A stretch of 64,000 bases of DNA from CAWJLE01 sp963843645 (GCA_963843645.1 CAWJLE010000004.1:1-64000), one strand, 5' to 3'. Counted from the first letter of the stretch, positions 18,046 to 27,985 are shown. Numbers and translations: made by a program. Notes: a model not told the origin generated them from the sequence alone.

Positions 18046-19473
18046 ATGAGGGTGACTGTTGGCCCAGAAAAGGAGACGAACGTGTCAGTCGTCAGCTGGA
18101 TCGCACGTTGGCAGAAATACTTGAGCCTGGGTTTGGGAGTCAGTCTGTTACTTCCGTGGAGTAGCTTCGCATTGCCGGCGCACGCGGCCCCGGGCGGGGC
18201 CCCCCAAATCACCATACGACCGGGATCGGAAGTGCTGATGGGAGATGCCGTGTCTGTCGAAGTCACGGGTCTGACGCCAGGGCAGGACGTTGCCATCCAC
18301 GCGCGGCGGCGGGATCCAGACAAGCAGCTCTGGTACTCGCGCGCGGCCTTCACGGCGGATTCGAGCGGCCGAGTCAGTACTGCGGAATCAGCGGCAACGG
18401 GCGGCGCGTACGCGGGCGTGGACCCGGCGGGCCTGTTTTGGTCCATGGAAGTTATGACCGACACGACGAAGCTGCCCGGCTTCCTGCCGCCGCTCCCGGT
18501 CGATTCGCCCACACACACGGAGATCGTGTTCGACGTTGAGGTCGCGGGCAAGGTCGCAGCATCGGGCAAGATCGTCACGCTGTCGATTTCTCCGGACGTG
18601 ACGCGTGAGCCGGTCAAGGCGAATGGCCTGGTTGCCGACTTCTTCTACCCTTCGGGCAAGAGCGATCTCCCGGTGGTGATCGTGGTGGGCGGCTCGGAGG
18701 GCGGAATCGACATGGCGGATTTTGCGGCAGGGCTGCTGGCCTCCAAGGGGTACGCGGCCCTGGCGCTGGCCTACTTCCGCGCGCCCGGCCTGCCTGAGGT
18801 GCTCCAGGAGATTCCGCTCGAGTATTTCGGTCGCGCCATCGACTGGGTGAGCAGCCAGCCGGTCGTGAACAAAGAGAAGCTGGCGTTGTTCGGGACCTCG
18901 AAGGGTGCAGAGCTGGTTCTGCTCCTCGGCGCGACTTACCCGGCGGTCAAATCGGTCGTAGCCGTGTCGCCGTCATCGGTGGTCTGGCAGGGCATGGCCC
19001 AGAATTCGTCCGCGCCTGGTTCTTCCTGGACGTATCGGAGCCAGCCCATTCCGTTCGTGCCGTACAAAGTCACCGACGAGTTCAACCGGCAATTTGCGTC
19101 GGGAATGCCGGCCCAGATCGACTACCTGTCCCTCTACGCTGAGGGCCTGAAGGATCGGTCCGCCGTTAAGGCTGCGCTCATCAAGGTGGAGAACATCGCG
19201 GGCCCGGTGCTGCTCTTCTCGGGCAACGACGATCACATGTGGCCGTCGGAGGCCATGTGCCGGCAAATTATGGACGAGCTGAAGGCTGGAGAGCTGACGG
19301 CGGACAGCCGGCACTTCAACTACCCTGACGCCGGGCACTTGTTCGGGATCCCCGGCTACCTGCCGGAGCAGCAGTTCGCCTTCGTGCAGGGCGGCACGCC
19401 TCAGGGCAACGGTAAAGCGCAGGCGGCCTTGTGGCCTGCTGCCATCCAGTTCCTGGACGAGAATCTGCGCTAG
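18046..19473 (+). CDS. Secreted BAAT-family acyl-CoA thioester hydrolase/acyltransferase-like protein
   Basis: 475 residues. An N-terminal signal-anchor/peptide (about residues 24-45, LGLGVSLLLPWSSFALPAHA) precedes an Ig-like thioesterase/BAAT N-domain (ITIRPGSEVLMGDAVSVEV, LFWSMEVM). The C-terminal alpha/beta-hydrolase domain has the nucleophile elbow FGTSKGAEL, an acidic region GNDDHMWPSE and the catalytic His in DAGHLFGIP. Animal BAAT conjugates bile acids and fatty acids; bacterial secreted members are uncharacterised. RBS GAAGGAGG precedes ATG 18046. The frame is clean. Confidence 0.85.
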   Translation: MRVTVGPEKETNVSVVSWIARWQKYLSLGLGVSLLLPWSSFALPAHAAPGGAPQITIRPGSEVLMGDAVSVEVTGLTPGQDVAIHARRRDPDKQLWYSRAAFTADSSGRVSTAESAATGGAYAGVDPAGLFWSMEVMTDTTKLPGFLPPLPVDSPTHTEIVFDVEVAGKVAASGKIVTLSISPDVTREPVKANGLVADFFYPSGKSDLPVVIVVGGSEGGIDMADFAAGLLASKGYAALALAYFRAPGLPEVLQEIPLEYFGRAIDWVSSQPVVNKEKLALFGTSKGAELVLLLGATYPAVKSVVAVSPSSVVWQGMAQNSSAPGSSWTYRSQPIPFVPYKVTDEFNRQFASGMPAQIDYLSLYAEGLKDRSAVKAALIKVENIAGPVLLFSGNDDHMWPSEAMCRQIMDELKAGELTADSRHFNYPDAGHLFGIPGYLPEQQFAFVQGGTPQGNGKAQAALWPAAIQFLDENLR

Positions 19474-19663
19474 CGAGCCCGATCGCAACGCACGCCATTT
19501 AGGGGAAGGGGCTCATCTAGCGACGAGACCCGCGATCGGGTTGCGCTGTCTTCGCCCGATCGAATCGGAAGGGACGTAGAGGGACAATCTGTCTCTCCAC
19601 GTCCTTGCCATTCACTGCCGGATCGGTTGCAGCTTACTGAGCTCTTCGGATCTTCACGCGAGG

Positions 19664-19951
19664 CTACCGCAGGAATGCGATCCCGGCGGCAAGGATGGCC
19701 GCAAACAGCGCGGTCAGAGCGGCTGTCAGCACCCAGCGCTGAGACAGAATCTTGTGGGCGCTCTGATACGAAGTCGTCACCACTCCGCCGGCGATGACCA
19801 GCGCCAGCATGTCCCAACCCGGCTCCTGCCGAACGAGGCCCCGGTAGGCCACGATCAGCAGCATCCCGAAGGACAGCAGGAGATATCCCCAGCGATAGCT
19901 TTCGTTTTCTACGGTCATGGTGCGCTCATCGCGCGTGATGGCGTCTCTCAT
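19664..19951 (-). CDS. Small three-helix membrane protein paired with an XRE regulator
   Basis: 95 residues with three predicted membrane helices (WGYLLLSFGMLLIVAY, MLALVIAGGVVTTSY, LTAALTALFAAILAAGIAFL). The start ATG overlaps the stop of the regulator gene by 4 bp (ATGA), so the two are co-translated. Such membrane-protein/HTH pairs are common in Gram-positive and Chloroflexota genomes; the role is unknown. Confidence 0.7.
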   Translation of the reverse strand: MRDAITRDERTMTVENESYRWGYLLLSFGMLLIVAYRGLVRQEPGWDMLALVIAGGVVTTSYQSAHKILSQRWVLTAALTALFAAILAAGIAFLR

Positions 19952-20166
19952 CGGTCGTCTCCTTCCAGAAAGAATAATTCATCGACCCGTTTCTCGAGCC
20001 GGTGAGACAGTAGAAAAGCGAGCAACGCCGAAGGACAGTATTGTCCCGTCTCGATCGAGCTGATGGTCTGGCGGGTCACGCCTACGAGCTTCGCCAGCTC
20101 TTCCTGAGATAGATTCTTCTCGGCGCGTGCTACCTTTAGTCGGTTAGCCAGTCGCAAGTCTGTCAT
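19948..20166 (-). CDS. Short XRE-family transcriptional regulator
   Basis: 72 residues, almost only the Cro/CI helix-turn-helix: RLKVARAEKNLSQEELAKLVGVTRQTISSIETG. ATG 20166 is chosen because the HTH starts 6 residues later; longer upstream readings show no conserved sequence. It probably controls its own operon together with the membrane protein. Confidence 0.85.
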   Translation of the reverse strand: MTDLRLANRLKVARAEKNLSQEELAKLVGVTRQTISSIETGQYCPSALLAFLLSHRLEKRVDELFFLEGDDR

Positions 20167-20468
20167 CGCTTTCTTCGCTCCACCGATATGATAACACAGA
20201 ATCCGGATGGTGTCAAGTTTACCAGTCAATGTGACTAGTATAGCAGTCGCCGCGCGATTCCGGAGAGAGGCGGCTTCGGCGTCGAGTTGTTTGGTGGGGC
20301 AATTGTCCTGTCTTCGGTTGGCTCGGTTGCAGCGAGGAGCCAGTTCGTGGTATATAGTGTGCGGAGAAGCCACCCTGCGCCACATCCATTCGGCGTGCCA
20401 CGTTCGGAGCCCTGCGTCAACCGGCGTTGCTCCGCGCGGCCAGTTTTCGATAGGTTAAGGAGAGGCAA

Positions 20469-20804
20469 ATGTTCTACAAGCACGATGACCAGGGCTACAA
20501 GCAACTCACTGCGGGCATCCAAATCAAAACCCTGACGTATGGCGACAGGACCCTCTGTGTGGAATTCCGGCTGGCGCAGGGCAGCATTCTGCCGCGACAC
20601 GCTCATCCGCACGAGCAGACCGGGTACCTGGTGTCCGGTCGTCTGCAGCTTACGGTCGGCACGGAGGTCCTCGATGCGAGACCTGGCGATAGCTGGTGCA
20701 TTCCGGGAAATGTCGAGCACGAGGCGCAGGTTCTCGCCGATTCGGTGGCGTTCGAGGTCTTTGCGCCGGTGCGCGAGGACTACCTGCCAGACCAGCAGGC
20801 TTGA
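20469..20804 (+). CDS. Cupin-domain protein
   Basis: 111 residues. Cupin motif 1 is LPRHAHPHEQTGYLVSGRL (His/His/Glu metal ligands) and motif 2 is PGDSWCIPGNVEHEA (His ligand). RBS AAGGAGAGG precedes ATG 20469. A single-domain metal-binding cupin of unknown substrate. Confidence 0.85.
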   Translation: MFYKHDDQGYKQLTAGIQIKTLTYGDRTLCVEFRLAQGSILPRHAHPHEQTGYLVSGRLQLTVGTEVLDARPGDSWCIPGNVEHEAQVLADSVAFEVFAPVREDYLPDQQA

Positions 20805-20838
20805 GGCTGGTCCGAACGAACAGAATTCAGGATCGGAC

Positions 20839-22107
20839 TCACCTGCTGTTCGGAGGCTCGGCGGCGGGCTTGCCTTCGGCGGTCCGCCGGCTGCGGGTGA
20901 TGCGCGCCAGGCCGGCCGACCATGCGGGACGGCCTGAGGGCCTGGAGGGCCGAGGTGCGGCGTCCGATTCGAGCTCGACGATCTTCACGTAGGCGTAGCG
21001 GATGAGCTCTTTGGCAGAGGCCATTACCGGAGCAGCCAGTAGCGCTCCCAGGATACCCCACCGCGTGAAGGCGACCACAGAGCCGATCATTACCAGCAGG
21101 GGGTGCAATTCCACCGCGTCGCCCAACACGAACGGCACCACGACGTTGTTCTCCAGCAGCTGGATCAGCAGGTAGAACGCCAGGACGATGAGCGTGAACT
21201 GCAAGTGGCTGACCGGCAGGTGCGTCGAGCCTTGCAAGAGCGCCACGACCAGGGCGGGAACAGTGGCCATGATCGGCCCGAGATTGGGTATGATTTCCAG
21301 CAGTGCGGCTACAATACCGAGGAAGATCGCTCCCGGCAGTCCCAGTGCCAGGCCGCCCAGCGCCACAAGCCCTCCAATGATGAGCATGACCAGACACTCG
21401 CCCACCAGGAAGTTGCTCCAGATGGCCCCAAGGCGATTCAGGAGCTCATTCATCTCAGGCCGATAGGGAGCCGGGATGTTGCGCAGGAAGCCCTCGTGCA
21501 GCAGGTGCGCGTCGCGGCTAAGGTACATGCTCGCCACGATCATCAAGAAGAACGCGATCAGCGACGACGCCGCAGAGCCGACCAGGTCCACGGCGAGACC
21601 GAGGCTGGAGGCCAAAGCAGTGCCTACAGAGCCGAGAACGGTAGGATAAGAGACCGGCCCGGGCAGGTTGATTTTCGGGACCGTGTTCAGCGACTCGATC
21701 AGCGGCGTGACGAACTGCTCGGAGAGGTTCACGCCCAGAACCTGCACCTGGGCTGCCTGGAGACCGGTCAAGGTGTCTCTTAGCCCGGTGAACAGCGTGT
21801 CGGCAAACGCCTGAAAATCGAGCCCGGCCACGAAATTGACCGCTCGGATGATTGACGGCAGCAGCAGAAGGGGCAGGGCGAGCAGCACGAGGATGACCAG
21901 AACGTGTGCGATGACGATCGCCACGCCGCGCTTGATTCTCAACCGCTTGTGGAAAAATCGTATGACCGGGCGAAGTAAGAACGAGATCAGGGCGGCCAGG
22001 ATCAGCAGCGGCCACACGGGCCGGATCACGTAGAGGGCCACAAGCACGACGAAAAGCAGCACAACACTCATCACATACTTGGTCGTAGTGCTCCACTGGT
22101 TGTTCAT
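20839..22107 (-). CDS. AI-2E family transporter
   Basis: 422 residues with about eight membrane helices (VVLLFVVLVALYVIRPVWPL, HVLVILVLLALPLLLLPS, GGLVALGGLALGLPG, LIVLAFYLLIQLLENNVVVP). The GLPGAIFLGIVAALLEIIPNLGP segment is the family signature (PF01594/UPF0118). Members export AI-2 or carry Na+/H+; the substrate is open. A C-terminal tail of ~60 charged residues follows the last helix. Confidence 0.88.
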   Translation of the reverse strand: MNNQWSTTTKYVMSVVLLFVVLVALYVIRPVWPLLILAALISFLLRPVIRFFHKRLRIKRGVAIVIAHVLVILVLLALPLLLLPSIIRAVNFVAGLDFQAFADTLFTGLRDTLTGLQAAQVQVLGVNLSEQFVTPLIESLNTVPKINLPGPVSYPTVLGSVGTALASSLGLAVDLVGSAASSLIAFFLMIVASMYLSRDAHLLHEGFLRNIPAPYRPEMNELLNRLGAIWSNFLVGECLVMLIIGGLVALGGLALGLPGAIFLGIVAALLEIIPNLGPIMATVPALVVALLQGSTHLPVSHLQFTLIVLAFYLLIQLLENNVVVPFVLGDAVELHPLLVMIGSVVAFTRWGILGALLAAPVMASAKELIRYAYVKIVELESDAAPRPSRPSGRPAWSAGLARITRSRRTAEGKPAAEPPNSR

Positions 22108-22245
22108 GGCTTTGCCTCAACGCTGCTGGAGTTTCGTGTGATTCCGAATAGTATAATCGAAGACAATCGCACCACAAATCCGAGTGGCTCACGAGATCGT
22201 ACGACACACAGGCGTCTATTCGTTTCAGGGACGGAAATCCAGACG

Positions 22246-22280
22246 CGCAAGGGGCTGGCCCACTGGGCCTGCCCCTTGCG
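22246..22280. terminator. Hairpin between the NBR1-Ig and AI-2E genes
   Basis: Stem CGCAAGGGGC / GCCCCTTGCG with an inner GGCCCA/TGGGCC pairing and no T run. It lies 38 bp after the end of the NBR1-Ig gene on the minus strand and probably acts as its terminator. Confidence 0.6.
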
Positions 22281-22317
22281 AACGTTCGCGACTTCCATCC
22301 GGCGAATGCAGCAGCGG

Positions 22318-23643
22318 TCAATGACGAGGAAGGATGCCGGGAGGTGGTGCCGCAGTGTTGATCTTGACGCTGCGATCGTGGATGCCGTTTTGTTGATCGG
22401 TCACGCGCAATCGATACGTGGTGGGATACGCCGGGCACACCCGGCGACTGCCGTCCTGCTCCACGTCCCGGTAGCCGCTCCCGTCGTTGAACTGGATTCG
22501 TGATGCATTTCGAACGGACCAGCGCACTGTGGTGCACGTCCCGATGGTCACCGTCGGCTTGTCCGAAGTGAAGCTGATGCTTGGGCTCGGCGGAGGCGGA
22601 TTGTTGATGTTGATCGTCAGCGTGCGTGTCGTCCAGCTTCCATCACGCTTCTGAACTTGCAGCGTGTACGTCTTGCCGTCGCTGGACGGGCACACCGACT
22701 GTGAGCCCTGCCCCACCACACCACGCGAGCGTCCTCCGTACTCCAGGTAGACCGCCATCACATTTGAGACGCTCCAATGGACGGTGGTGCACTGATTGTA
22801 GTTGACCCGATCGGTGTCCGACCAGAAGTTGATGGAGGCGCCGGGCGTGGGCGGTGGCGGCGGCACCGGCGTGGGCGGCACAGCGCTGGGCACCTGCACG
22901 ACGACCGTCACTTGCGGGCCGAAGAACTGACCGTAGCCGTTCTTGAGCTGCCAGATTCCCCGATACGAGCCCGGCGTGGTCGGGGAGTAGAGCGTCACTC
23001 CGACGTCGGTGGTCGTCCCAGAAGGTATTGCCGGCACGGCCACGGCCGCAGGACCTGACATCTGGAAGCCGCCGATGAATGCCAGCACCGTTCCTCCGTC
23101 CCAGGCGCAGGTGCCGGAGTTGCGTAGGCGCCACACCTTGTTGATGGCCTGCGCCGGCCCAACGACCGTGCCGTCCGGAACGGTGACGTCGGCGACGAAC
23201 GCTGCGTCGTACGTGCATACCGGCGCCGGGGTCGGCGTAGGTGCGACCGGCGTGGGTTGTGGCGTTGGTAGCACGACGATGTAGACTGGAACAGTTGATG
23301 CGGCGGCGTTAGGCAACACCACGGTCGAAGCGAGCCAGCCATTGCCGTTTGGGCCACCCGGATAAGGGATCATCCACCACTTGGAGTCTTCGGTTCGGCC
23401 TGTGGTGGGCACCGTGGAACGGAAAGGCATGGTCCCCAAGACTTCAGAATCGGTCAGCGGCCAGGCCAGAACCTCGCCATTTGCAGTCAGGGTCAGCATG
23501 GGCGACGCTGCGGGGGTTGCGGTTACCGGAACGAGCGCGGGCGTCGGTGGGGCCGGCTGGGCTGTAGCGGGGGGGATGAGTGGAATCCAGAGCGAGGCAA
23601 GGATCAGGCAGATCGCGGTGAAGGTTAGCAGTTTGGTCTTCAT
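22318..23643 (-). CDS. Secreted NBR1-Ig-like domain protein with two further Ig-like repeats
   Basis: 441 residues from ATG 23643 (RBS GGAGGG). A signal peptide (LLTFTAICLILASLWIPLI) is followed by an SH3-like region (WWMIPYPGGPNGNGWLAS) and a Pro/Thr linker. Then comes an NBR1-Ig-like domain, about residues 145-255, with INKVWRLRNSGTCAWDGG and TTPGSYRGIWQLKNGYGQ. Two similar C-terminal repeats start INFWSDTDRVNYNQCTTVHW and ISFTSDKPTVTIGTCTTVRW; each holds two cysteines that may form a disulphide. Such proteins are abundant in Chloroflexota and sit at the cell surface; binding partners are unknown. Confidence 0.82.
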   Translation of the reverse strand: MKTKLLTFTAICLILASLWIPLIPPATAQPAPPTPALVPVTATPAASPMLTLTANGEVLAWPLTDSEVLGTMPFRSTVPTTGRTEDSKWWMIPYPGGPNGNGWLASTVVLPNAAASTVPVYIVVLPTPQPTPVAPTPTPAPVCTYDAAFVADVTVPDGTVVGPAQAINKVWRLRNSGTCAWDGGTVLAFIGGFQMSGPAAVAVPAIPSGTTTDVGVTLYSPTTPGSYRGIWQLKNGYGQFFGPQVTVVVQVPSAVPPTPVPPPPPTPGASINFWSDTDRVNYNQCTTVHWSVSNVMAVYLEYGGRSRGVVGQGSQSVCPSSDGKTYTLQVQKRDGSWTTRTLTININNPPPPSPSISFTSDKPTVTIGTCTTVRWSVRNASRIQFNDGSGYRDVEQDGSRRVCPAYPTTYRLRVTDQQNGIHDRSVKINTAAPPPGILPRH

Positions 23644-24147
23644 GTGCCCTCCTCTCAACGATACGTCCGGTTGGCCGGATTATGGCGATTGGACGCGCTT
23701 GTTGTTCATCACGAGAGTATTATAATCGATATATAGCGCAGACAAAACTATAAGACCCGCAAAGGGCCGTGTCCGTCGCATTGTCGGGCCGCGGCCCATG
23801 TGCTATAATTTGCACGAGCCTGCAGGTGTTTATCCAGGTACGACGAGATGCGCCGACTCGCACGACAAACGACATCCGTTCTCGGGTGTCGTTCTAAGAT
23901 TTCAATGCCGGCAGACGTCAGATGGCGAGTGTGAGCTGTTTCGGCCGGTCAAGATGTGATGAATTCAGCGTCTGGTGTTGATGTTGGATTGATCGATCGC
24001 GAAGTACGTCCAAACGACCGGTGGCTGAATGCCTCGACCGAAATCACAGTTGAGGAGACTCCAGGCTCAGTCGGACAAGAAACCCAGTAGTCTTCTCCGC
24101 TGCCAACAGGTTTCTAATCGCCCGAGGACGCTTGAGGGGGATCATGA

Positions 24148-24948
24148 GTGAACGTTCAACGGGAGTACTACGAGAATGACTCTTTCTGGGACGAGAACCG
24201 TTTCGGCGAGCGGGACCGGAAGAGAATTGCGAGAACTGCGGAGACGATTCCCGCCGATGTTCTCAGTATCCTCGACGTGGGGTGCGGAAACGGCATGTTT
24301 TTACACTACCTGGAGAGTACCGGACGATTCAAAAGACTGCTCGCTGTGGACAGGAGCATGGCCGCCCTACACTATGTGAAGACAGCGAGATCATGCGCTG
24401 CTGTGGAGAAACTGCCTCTCAAAGACGGGGAATTTGATCTGGTGGCGTCTCTCGAAGTTCTCGAGCACTTGCCTGTCAACACGTTCGTCTCTGCCCTGGA
24501 GGAATTGGCGAGGGTATCGCGCAGGTATGTGTTGGTTTCAGTGCCGAACGAGGAATCTCTGAGATACGCAATGGTCGAGTGCCCCAGCTGCCTGACGCGG
24601 TTCAATCAGAATTACCACGTGAGAACCTTCAACAGAGATTCGATCGCGGACCTGTTCGCCGACCTGAATTTCTCTTGCAGGGCATTGGTCCCTCTGGCTA
24701 CGCGCACCGATCCGGTCATTCCCAAGATTCTTCGTAGGGAGATCAGCAAACGAGGGCTCCGCCATCCTACGGTCTGTCCCTTATGTGGTTATCATCTGTC
24801 TGTGTCGCACCGGGTGAAGAGAAGCGTAGAGAAGGGCACGGAATGCGGACGCCACAAATTACTAGGAGAATTGTTCAAGAGGGTCTGGCCTAGAACCGTC
24901 AAGTACAGTTGGATAGTAGCACTGTACGAAAGCCAAAGAGCTCCCTGA
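24148..24948 (+). CDS. SAM-dependent methyltransferase (class I) with zinc-ribbon cysteines
   Basis: 266 residues from GTG 24148 (GAGGGGG upstream). Motif I is ILDVGCGNGMFLHYLE and the post-I acid is in LLAVDRS; FDLVASLEVLEHL is the Methyltransf_11-type motif. After the catalytic domain two Cys pairs occur (VECPSC and TVCPLCGYH), possibly a small zinc ribbon. The gene-free region 23644-24147 upstream contains a TATAAT (about 23803) but no gene. It may modify a cell-surface polymer, given the glycosyltransferase nearby (26.8 kb). Confidence 0.8.
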   Translation: MNVQREYYENDSFWDENRFGERDRKRIARTAETIPADVLSILDVGCGNGMFLHYLESTGRFKRLLAVDRSMAALHYVKTARSCAAVEKLPLKDGEFDLVASLEVLEHLPVNTFVSALEELARVSRRYVLVSVPNEESLRYAMVECPSCLTRFNQNYHVRTFNRDSIADLFADLNFSCRALVPLATRTDPVIPKILRREISKRGLRHPTVCPLCGYHLSVSHRVKRSVEKGTECGRHKLLGELFKRVWPRTVKYSWIVALYESQRAP

Positions 24949-25245
24949 TCCTCTGCCGGAAGAGATCGTGCCGGTCCAAACACTTGCTGGCCGCCGATGT
25001 TGCCTGACCAGTCGACTTCTGAGAATGGGGGGCAACAGAGCAGATCGCAAATCGAATCTGCAGCCATCCGACCAGATGTGGCAATCGATCTGACCTTGCC
25101 GATTGCACGGTGGGTCGCGGTCTTTGAGCTTGCAGGAAAGGGCCGAGTGCGTGATGGACAACGTTAGTACACGTCTGTGACTGAAGCAGAGCCTGGAGAG
25201 GCGAGCGCTTTGCCACGGGTGATCACGAATAATGGGAGTCAGTCA

Positions 25246-26139
25246 ATGGATGAGACAATCACGGATGTGCAGCGACGGCTGTACTCGGCAGTTGAGTCGT
25301 TCGCTCGGGAGAGCCCGGCGAACCGCTTCGACGACTTTGATGGAGATCCCATCTTCGACCTGCCGCTGCTAGGCGTGGCTGATGGAGATGACCCTCTTTT
25401 CGCGCAGTACAAGACCATCATCGGCCCCTATCATCTGACCCCGCGTGAAGTCATCGAGTGGGCGCTGCAGACGCAGCCTCACGCCCCGAACTCGGCGGTG
25501 GAGCAGCTGCGCGTGTTCACCTGGGTCTTGCCCATCACTGAGGCCACGCGCCGCAGCAACCGCACGCAACAGGAGGCGCCGTCGGAGCGCTGGGCGCACA
25601 CGCGCTATTACGGGGAGCAGTTCAACGAGGAGGTGCGAGCCTATGTGGTGGATTGGCTGCGGCAGGCCGGCTACCTGGCCGTCGCGCCGATGGCGTCATC
25701 GCTCTTCAGGACTTTCTACAGGGAGGTGGATCACGCTCCTGCGTCGACGTGGTCGGAGCGGCACGCCCTATACGCTGCCGGTCAGGGCACTTTCAGCTTG
25801 AGCGACGGCTTGATCACGCCGCGGGGCATCGCACACCGTTGTGGCAGCGTCGTCACCAACCTGCCGCTGGCGGTCAGCCCACGTCCTTACCCTGATCACA
25901 CCTACAACTGCCTTCATTTTCGTGAAGGGACTTGTGGAGAATGCATCGCGCGCTGCCCCGTGGGCGCTATCACAGTCCACGGTCACGATAAGCGGAAGTG
26001 CTGGGCGTACGTTTACGGCACGTTGAAGCCGTATTTTGAGACCTATAATGTGACCGCGACCGGCTGCGGGTTGTGTCAGGCTGGAGTCCCATGCGAGTGG
26101 CAGATTCCAGCGGCAAACGGGGGCCAGGGGGCATCGTGA
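25246..26139 (+). CDS. 4Fe-4S protein related to epoxyqueuosine reductase, larger partner
   Basis: 297 residues from ATG 25246. The C-terminal ferredoxin-like part has GTCGECIARCPVGAI (three Cys plus the CP) and a second set, GCGLCQAGVPCEW. The N-terminal ~200 residues include LTPREVIEWALQTQP and VVDWLRQAGYLAVAP, as in QueG-like and reductive-dehalogenase-like proteins. The TAT motif of dehalogenases is absent. The downstream gene overlaps by 4 bp and is also QueG-like, so the pair is probably one complex. The substrate is unknown. Confidence 0.7.
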   Translation: MDETITDVQRRLYSAVESFARESPANRFDDFDGDPIFDLPLLGVADGDDPLFAQYKTIIGPYHLTPREVIEWALQTQPHAPNSAVEQLRVFTWVLPITEATRRSNRTQQEAPSERWAHTRYYGEQFNEEVRAYVVDWLRQAGYLAVAPMASSLFRTFYREVDHAPASTWSERHALYAAGQGTFSLSDGLITPRGIAHRCGSVVTNLPLAVSPRPYPDHTYNCLHFREGTCGECIARCPVGAITVHGHDKRKCWAYVYGTLKPYFETYNVTATGCGLCQAGVPCEWQIPAANGGQGAS

Positions 26140-26819
26140 CCATTCAAGCCACTGCGGTCAAAGAGAAGGCATTCGGATTCGGTGCTGATTTGTGCGGCAT
26201 CGCTACGGTGGATCGCTTCGCATCGGCCCCGACTGGCTTCTATCCTCAGGACGTTTTGCCCGATTGCCGGTCGGTTGTCGTCGTGGCCGCGCGCTTCCCT
26301 CTGAGCACTCTGCAGGCGCGCACCAACGCGCCATACACGGCTGTGCGTAACCGCATGGTCGACAAGCTGGATGGCATCACCTTTGCATTGGCGAGCGCGC
26401 TCGAGGCGGAAGGGTCGCTGTGCGTGCCCATCCCCAGCGCGGAGCCTTACGATTATTGGGACGAAGAGCGCCAGCATGGCCGAGGGATCCTGTCGCTGAA
26501 GCACGCCGCAGTCCTCGCCGGGCTGGGGAAGATGGGCAAGAATACACTGCTGGTCAACGAGCGATTCGGCAATATGCTTTGGTTGGGTGCGGTCCTCGTC
26601 GACGTTGGACTGGAGCCTGACCCGTTGGCGAGCTACGATGGCTGCCTGCCGAAGTGTACGATATGCCTGGATGCCTGTCCGCAGCGTGCACTGGATGGCC
26701 TAACCATCGACCAGAAGCGGTGCCGGTCTCGTTCGATCTCCAGCACGGAAGGCGGCGGGTGGATCCTTTCCTGTAACCTGTGCCGCAAACTGTGCCCCCG
26801 CCACGCGGGGATCGTCTAG
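26136..26819 (+). CDS. 4Fe-4S protein related to epoxyqueuosine reductase, smaller partner
   Basis: 227 residues from GTG 26136, overlapping the previous stop. Iron-sulphur ligands are CTICLDACPQRAL and SCNLCRKLCPRH. The segment AAVLAGLGKMGKNTLLVN matches the conserved QueG region (usually AGLGWIGKNT..) before the Fe-S domain. True QueG proteins are 300-380 residues and bind cobalamin; this protein is shorter, so a queuosine role is doubtful. Confidence 0.7.
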   Translation: MTIQATAVKEKAFGFGADLCGIATVDRFASAPTGFYPQDVLPDCRSVVVVAARFPLSTLQARTNAPYTAVRNRMVDKLDGITFALASALEAEGSLCVPIPSAEPYDYWDEERQHGRGILSLKHAAVLAGLGKMGKNTLLVNERFGNMLWLGAVLVDVGLEPDPLASYDGCLPKCTICLDACPQRALDGLTIDQKRCRSRSISSTEGGGWILSCNLCRKLCPRHAGIV

Positions 26820-26842
26820 ATTGTATTGAACTGGAGGACAGA

Positions 26843-27985
26843 GTGAGAATTTGTGTTCTGAGCTCGGTTCATCCCCCGTTCGATGCCCGGACGTTTCAGC
26901 GAGAGATCAAGACCCTTATCCGAGCGGGACACGAGGTGACGCTGATTTGTGCGACTGCCGAACGAGATCGAGTCGTCGACGGTGTTCGCGTTATTGGGTT
27001 TCCGCCGAGAACCGCGCTCCTGTCTCGTCCTTTGAATTGGTACTACATTTCGACACTCGTGCGACGAGTGCCGGCCGATGCCTATCAGTTCATCGATCCC
27101 GAGCTGTTGCCCTTGGCCTGGTGGCTGGCACGCTGGAGCCGCAAACCGGTTGTTTATGACTGCCACGAGCACTACGGACACGCCATTCTCACCGACGAGC
27201 GCATACCGGCTGTCGTGCGCCGTCCCGCTGCGTGGCTGTTTGACGCTGTCGAAAAGGCGGTCTCCGCGCGATTGGCCGGCGTCATTGTGGTTGATGAGTG
27301 GGGGCGGAAGCATTTCGAGCACGCCCGGCGAGTGATCGGGCTGCGCAATCTTCCCTGGCAGGAGATGTTTGAAGCCTCGACGCGCGAGGACAAGCTGTCT
27401 CGCAATGTCGTGTACCTCGGGGACGTATCGGAGAGCCGGCGAGGTATTTCACTGCTCATTGAGGTCATGGCTCTCCTGCGTCACACAGATGTATCGCTTC
27501 TGGTGGTCGGGGACGTGGACACCCCGCAGACTCGCGAGCGGCTCGACAGCCTGATTCGCCAACGGAGATTGGGCGATCGAGTTCACATCATCGGCCACGT
27601 TCCGTACCGGGCAGTGACGTCTTACTTGAGGCAGGCCGCAATCGGCCTGGTGGTTCTTCGCCCGACCCCGCGGTGGGAGGGCGTGACCCCCGTCAAGGTC
27701 TTCGAGTACATGGCTGCCGGCATACCGTTTGTGGCCAGCGATACGCTGCTGCTCCGCCAGTTTGTTGCCAGGCTGAACACGGGAATAGTCGTGGAGCCTC
27801 AATCTGCGCAAGCCTTCGCCGATGCCATCGATCATCTGTTCGATCATCCTCAGCAAATGAGGGAGATGGGCGACAACGGGCGGCAGGCTTTTCTCAGTGA
27901 GTACAACTGGGAGAGAGAGAGCCTCACCCTGGTCGAATTCTACCAATCTCTTTCAGACCAGGGCGATTCTCATCCCTCCGCATAG
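26843..27985 (+). CDS. Glycosyltransferase family 4-like (GT-B)
   Basis: 380 residues from GTG 26843 with GGAGG 8 bp upstream. N-domain: SSVHPPFDARTFQREIKTL and VYDCHEHYGHA. C-domain: NVVYLGDVSESRRGI, IGHVPYRAVTSYLRQAAIG and VKVFEYMAAGIPFVASD, the GT4 nucleotide-sugar-binding E-x7-E region. A single gene with no polysaccharide cluster around it; the acceptor is unknown. Confidence 0.85.
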   Translation: MRICVLSSVHPPFDARTFQREIKTLIRAGHEVTLICATAERDRVVDGVRVIGFPPRTALLSRPLNWYYISTLVRRVPADAYQFIDPELLPLAWWLARWSRKPVVYDCHEHYGHAILTDERIPAVVRRPAAWLFDAVEKAVSARLAGVIVVDEWGRKHFEHARRVIGLRNLPWQEMFEASTREDKLSRNVVYLGDVSESRRGISLLIEVMALLRHTDVSLLVVGDVDTPQTRERLDSLIRQRRLGDRVHIIGHVPYRAVTSYLRQAAIGLVVLRPTPRWEGVTPVKVFEYMAAGIPFVASDTLLLRQFVARLNTGIVVEPQSAQAFADAIDHLFDHPQQMREMGDNGRQAFLSEYNWERESLTLVEFYQSLSDQGDSHPSA

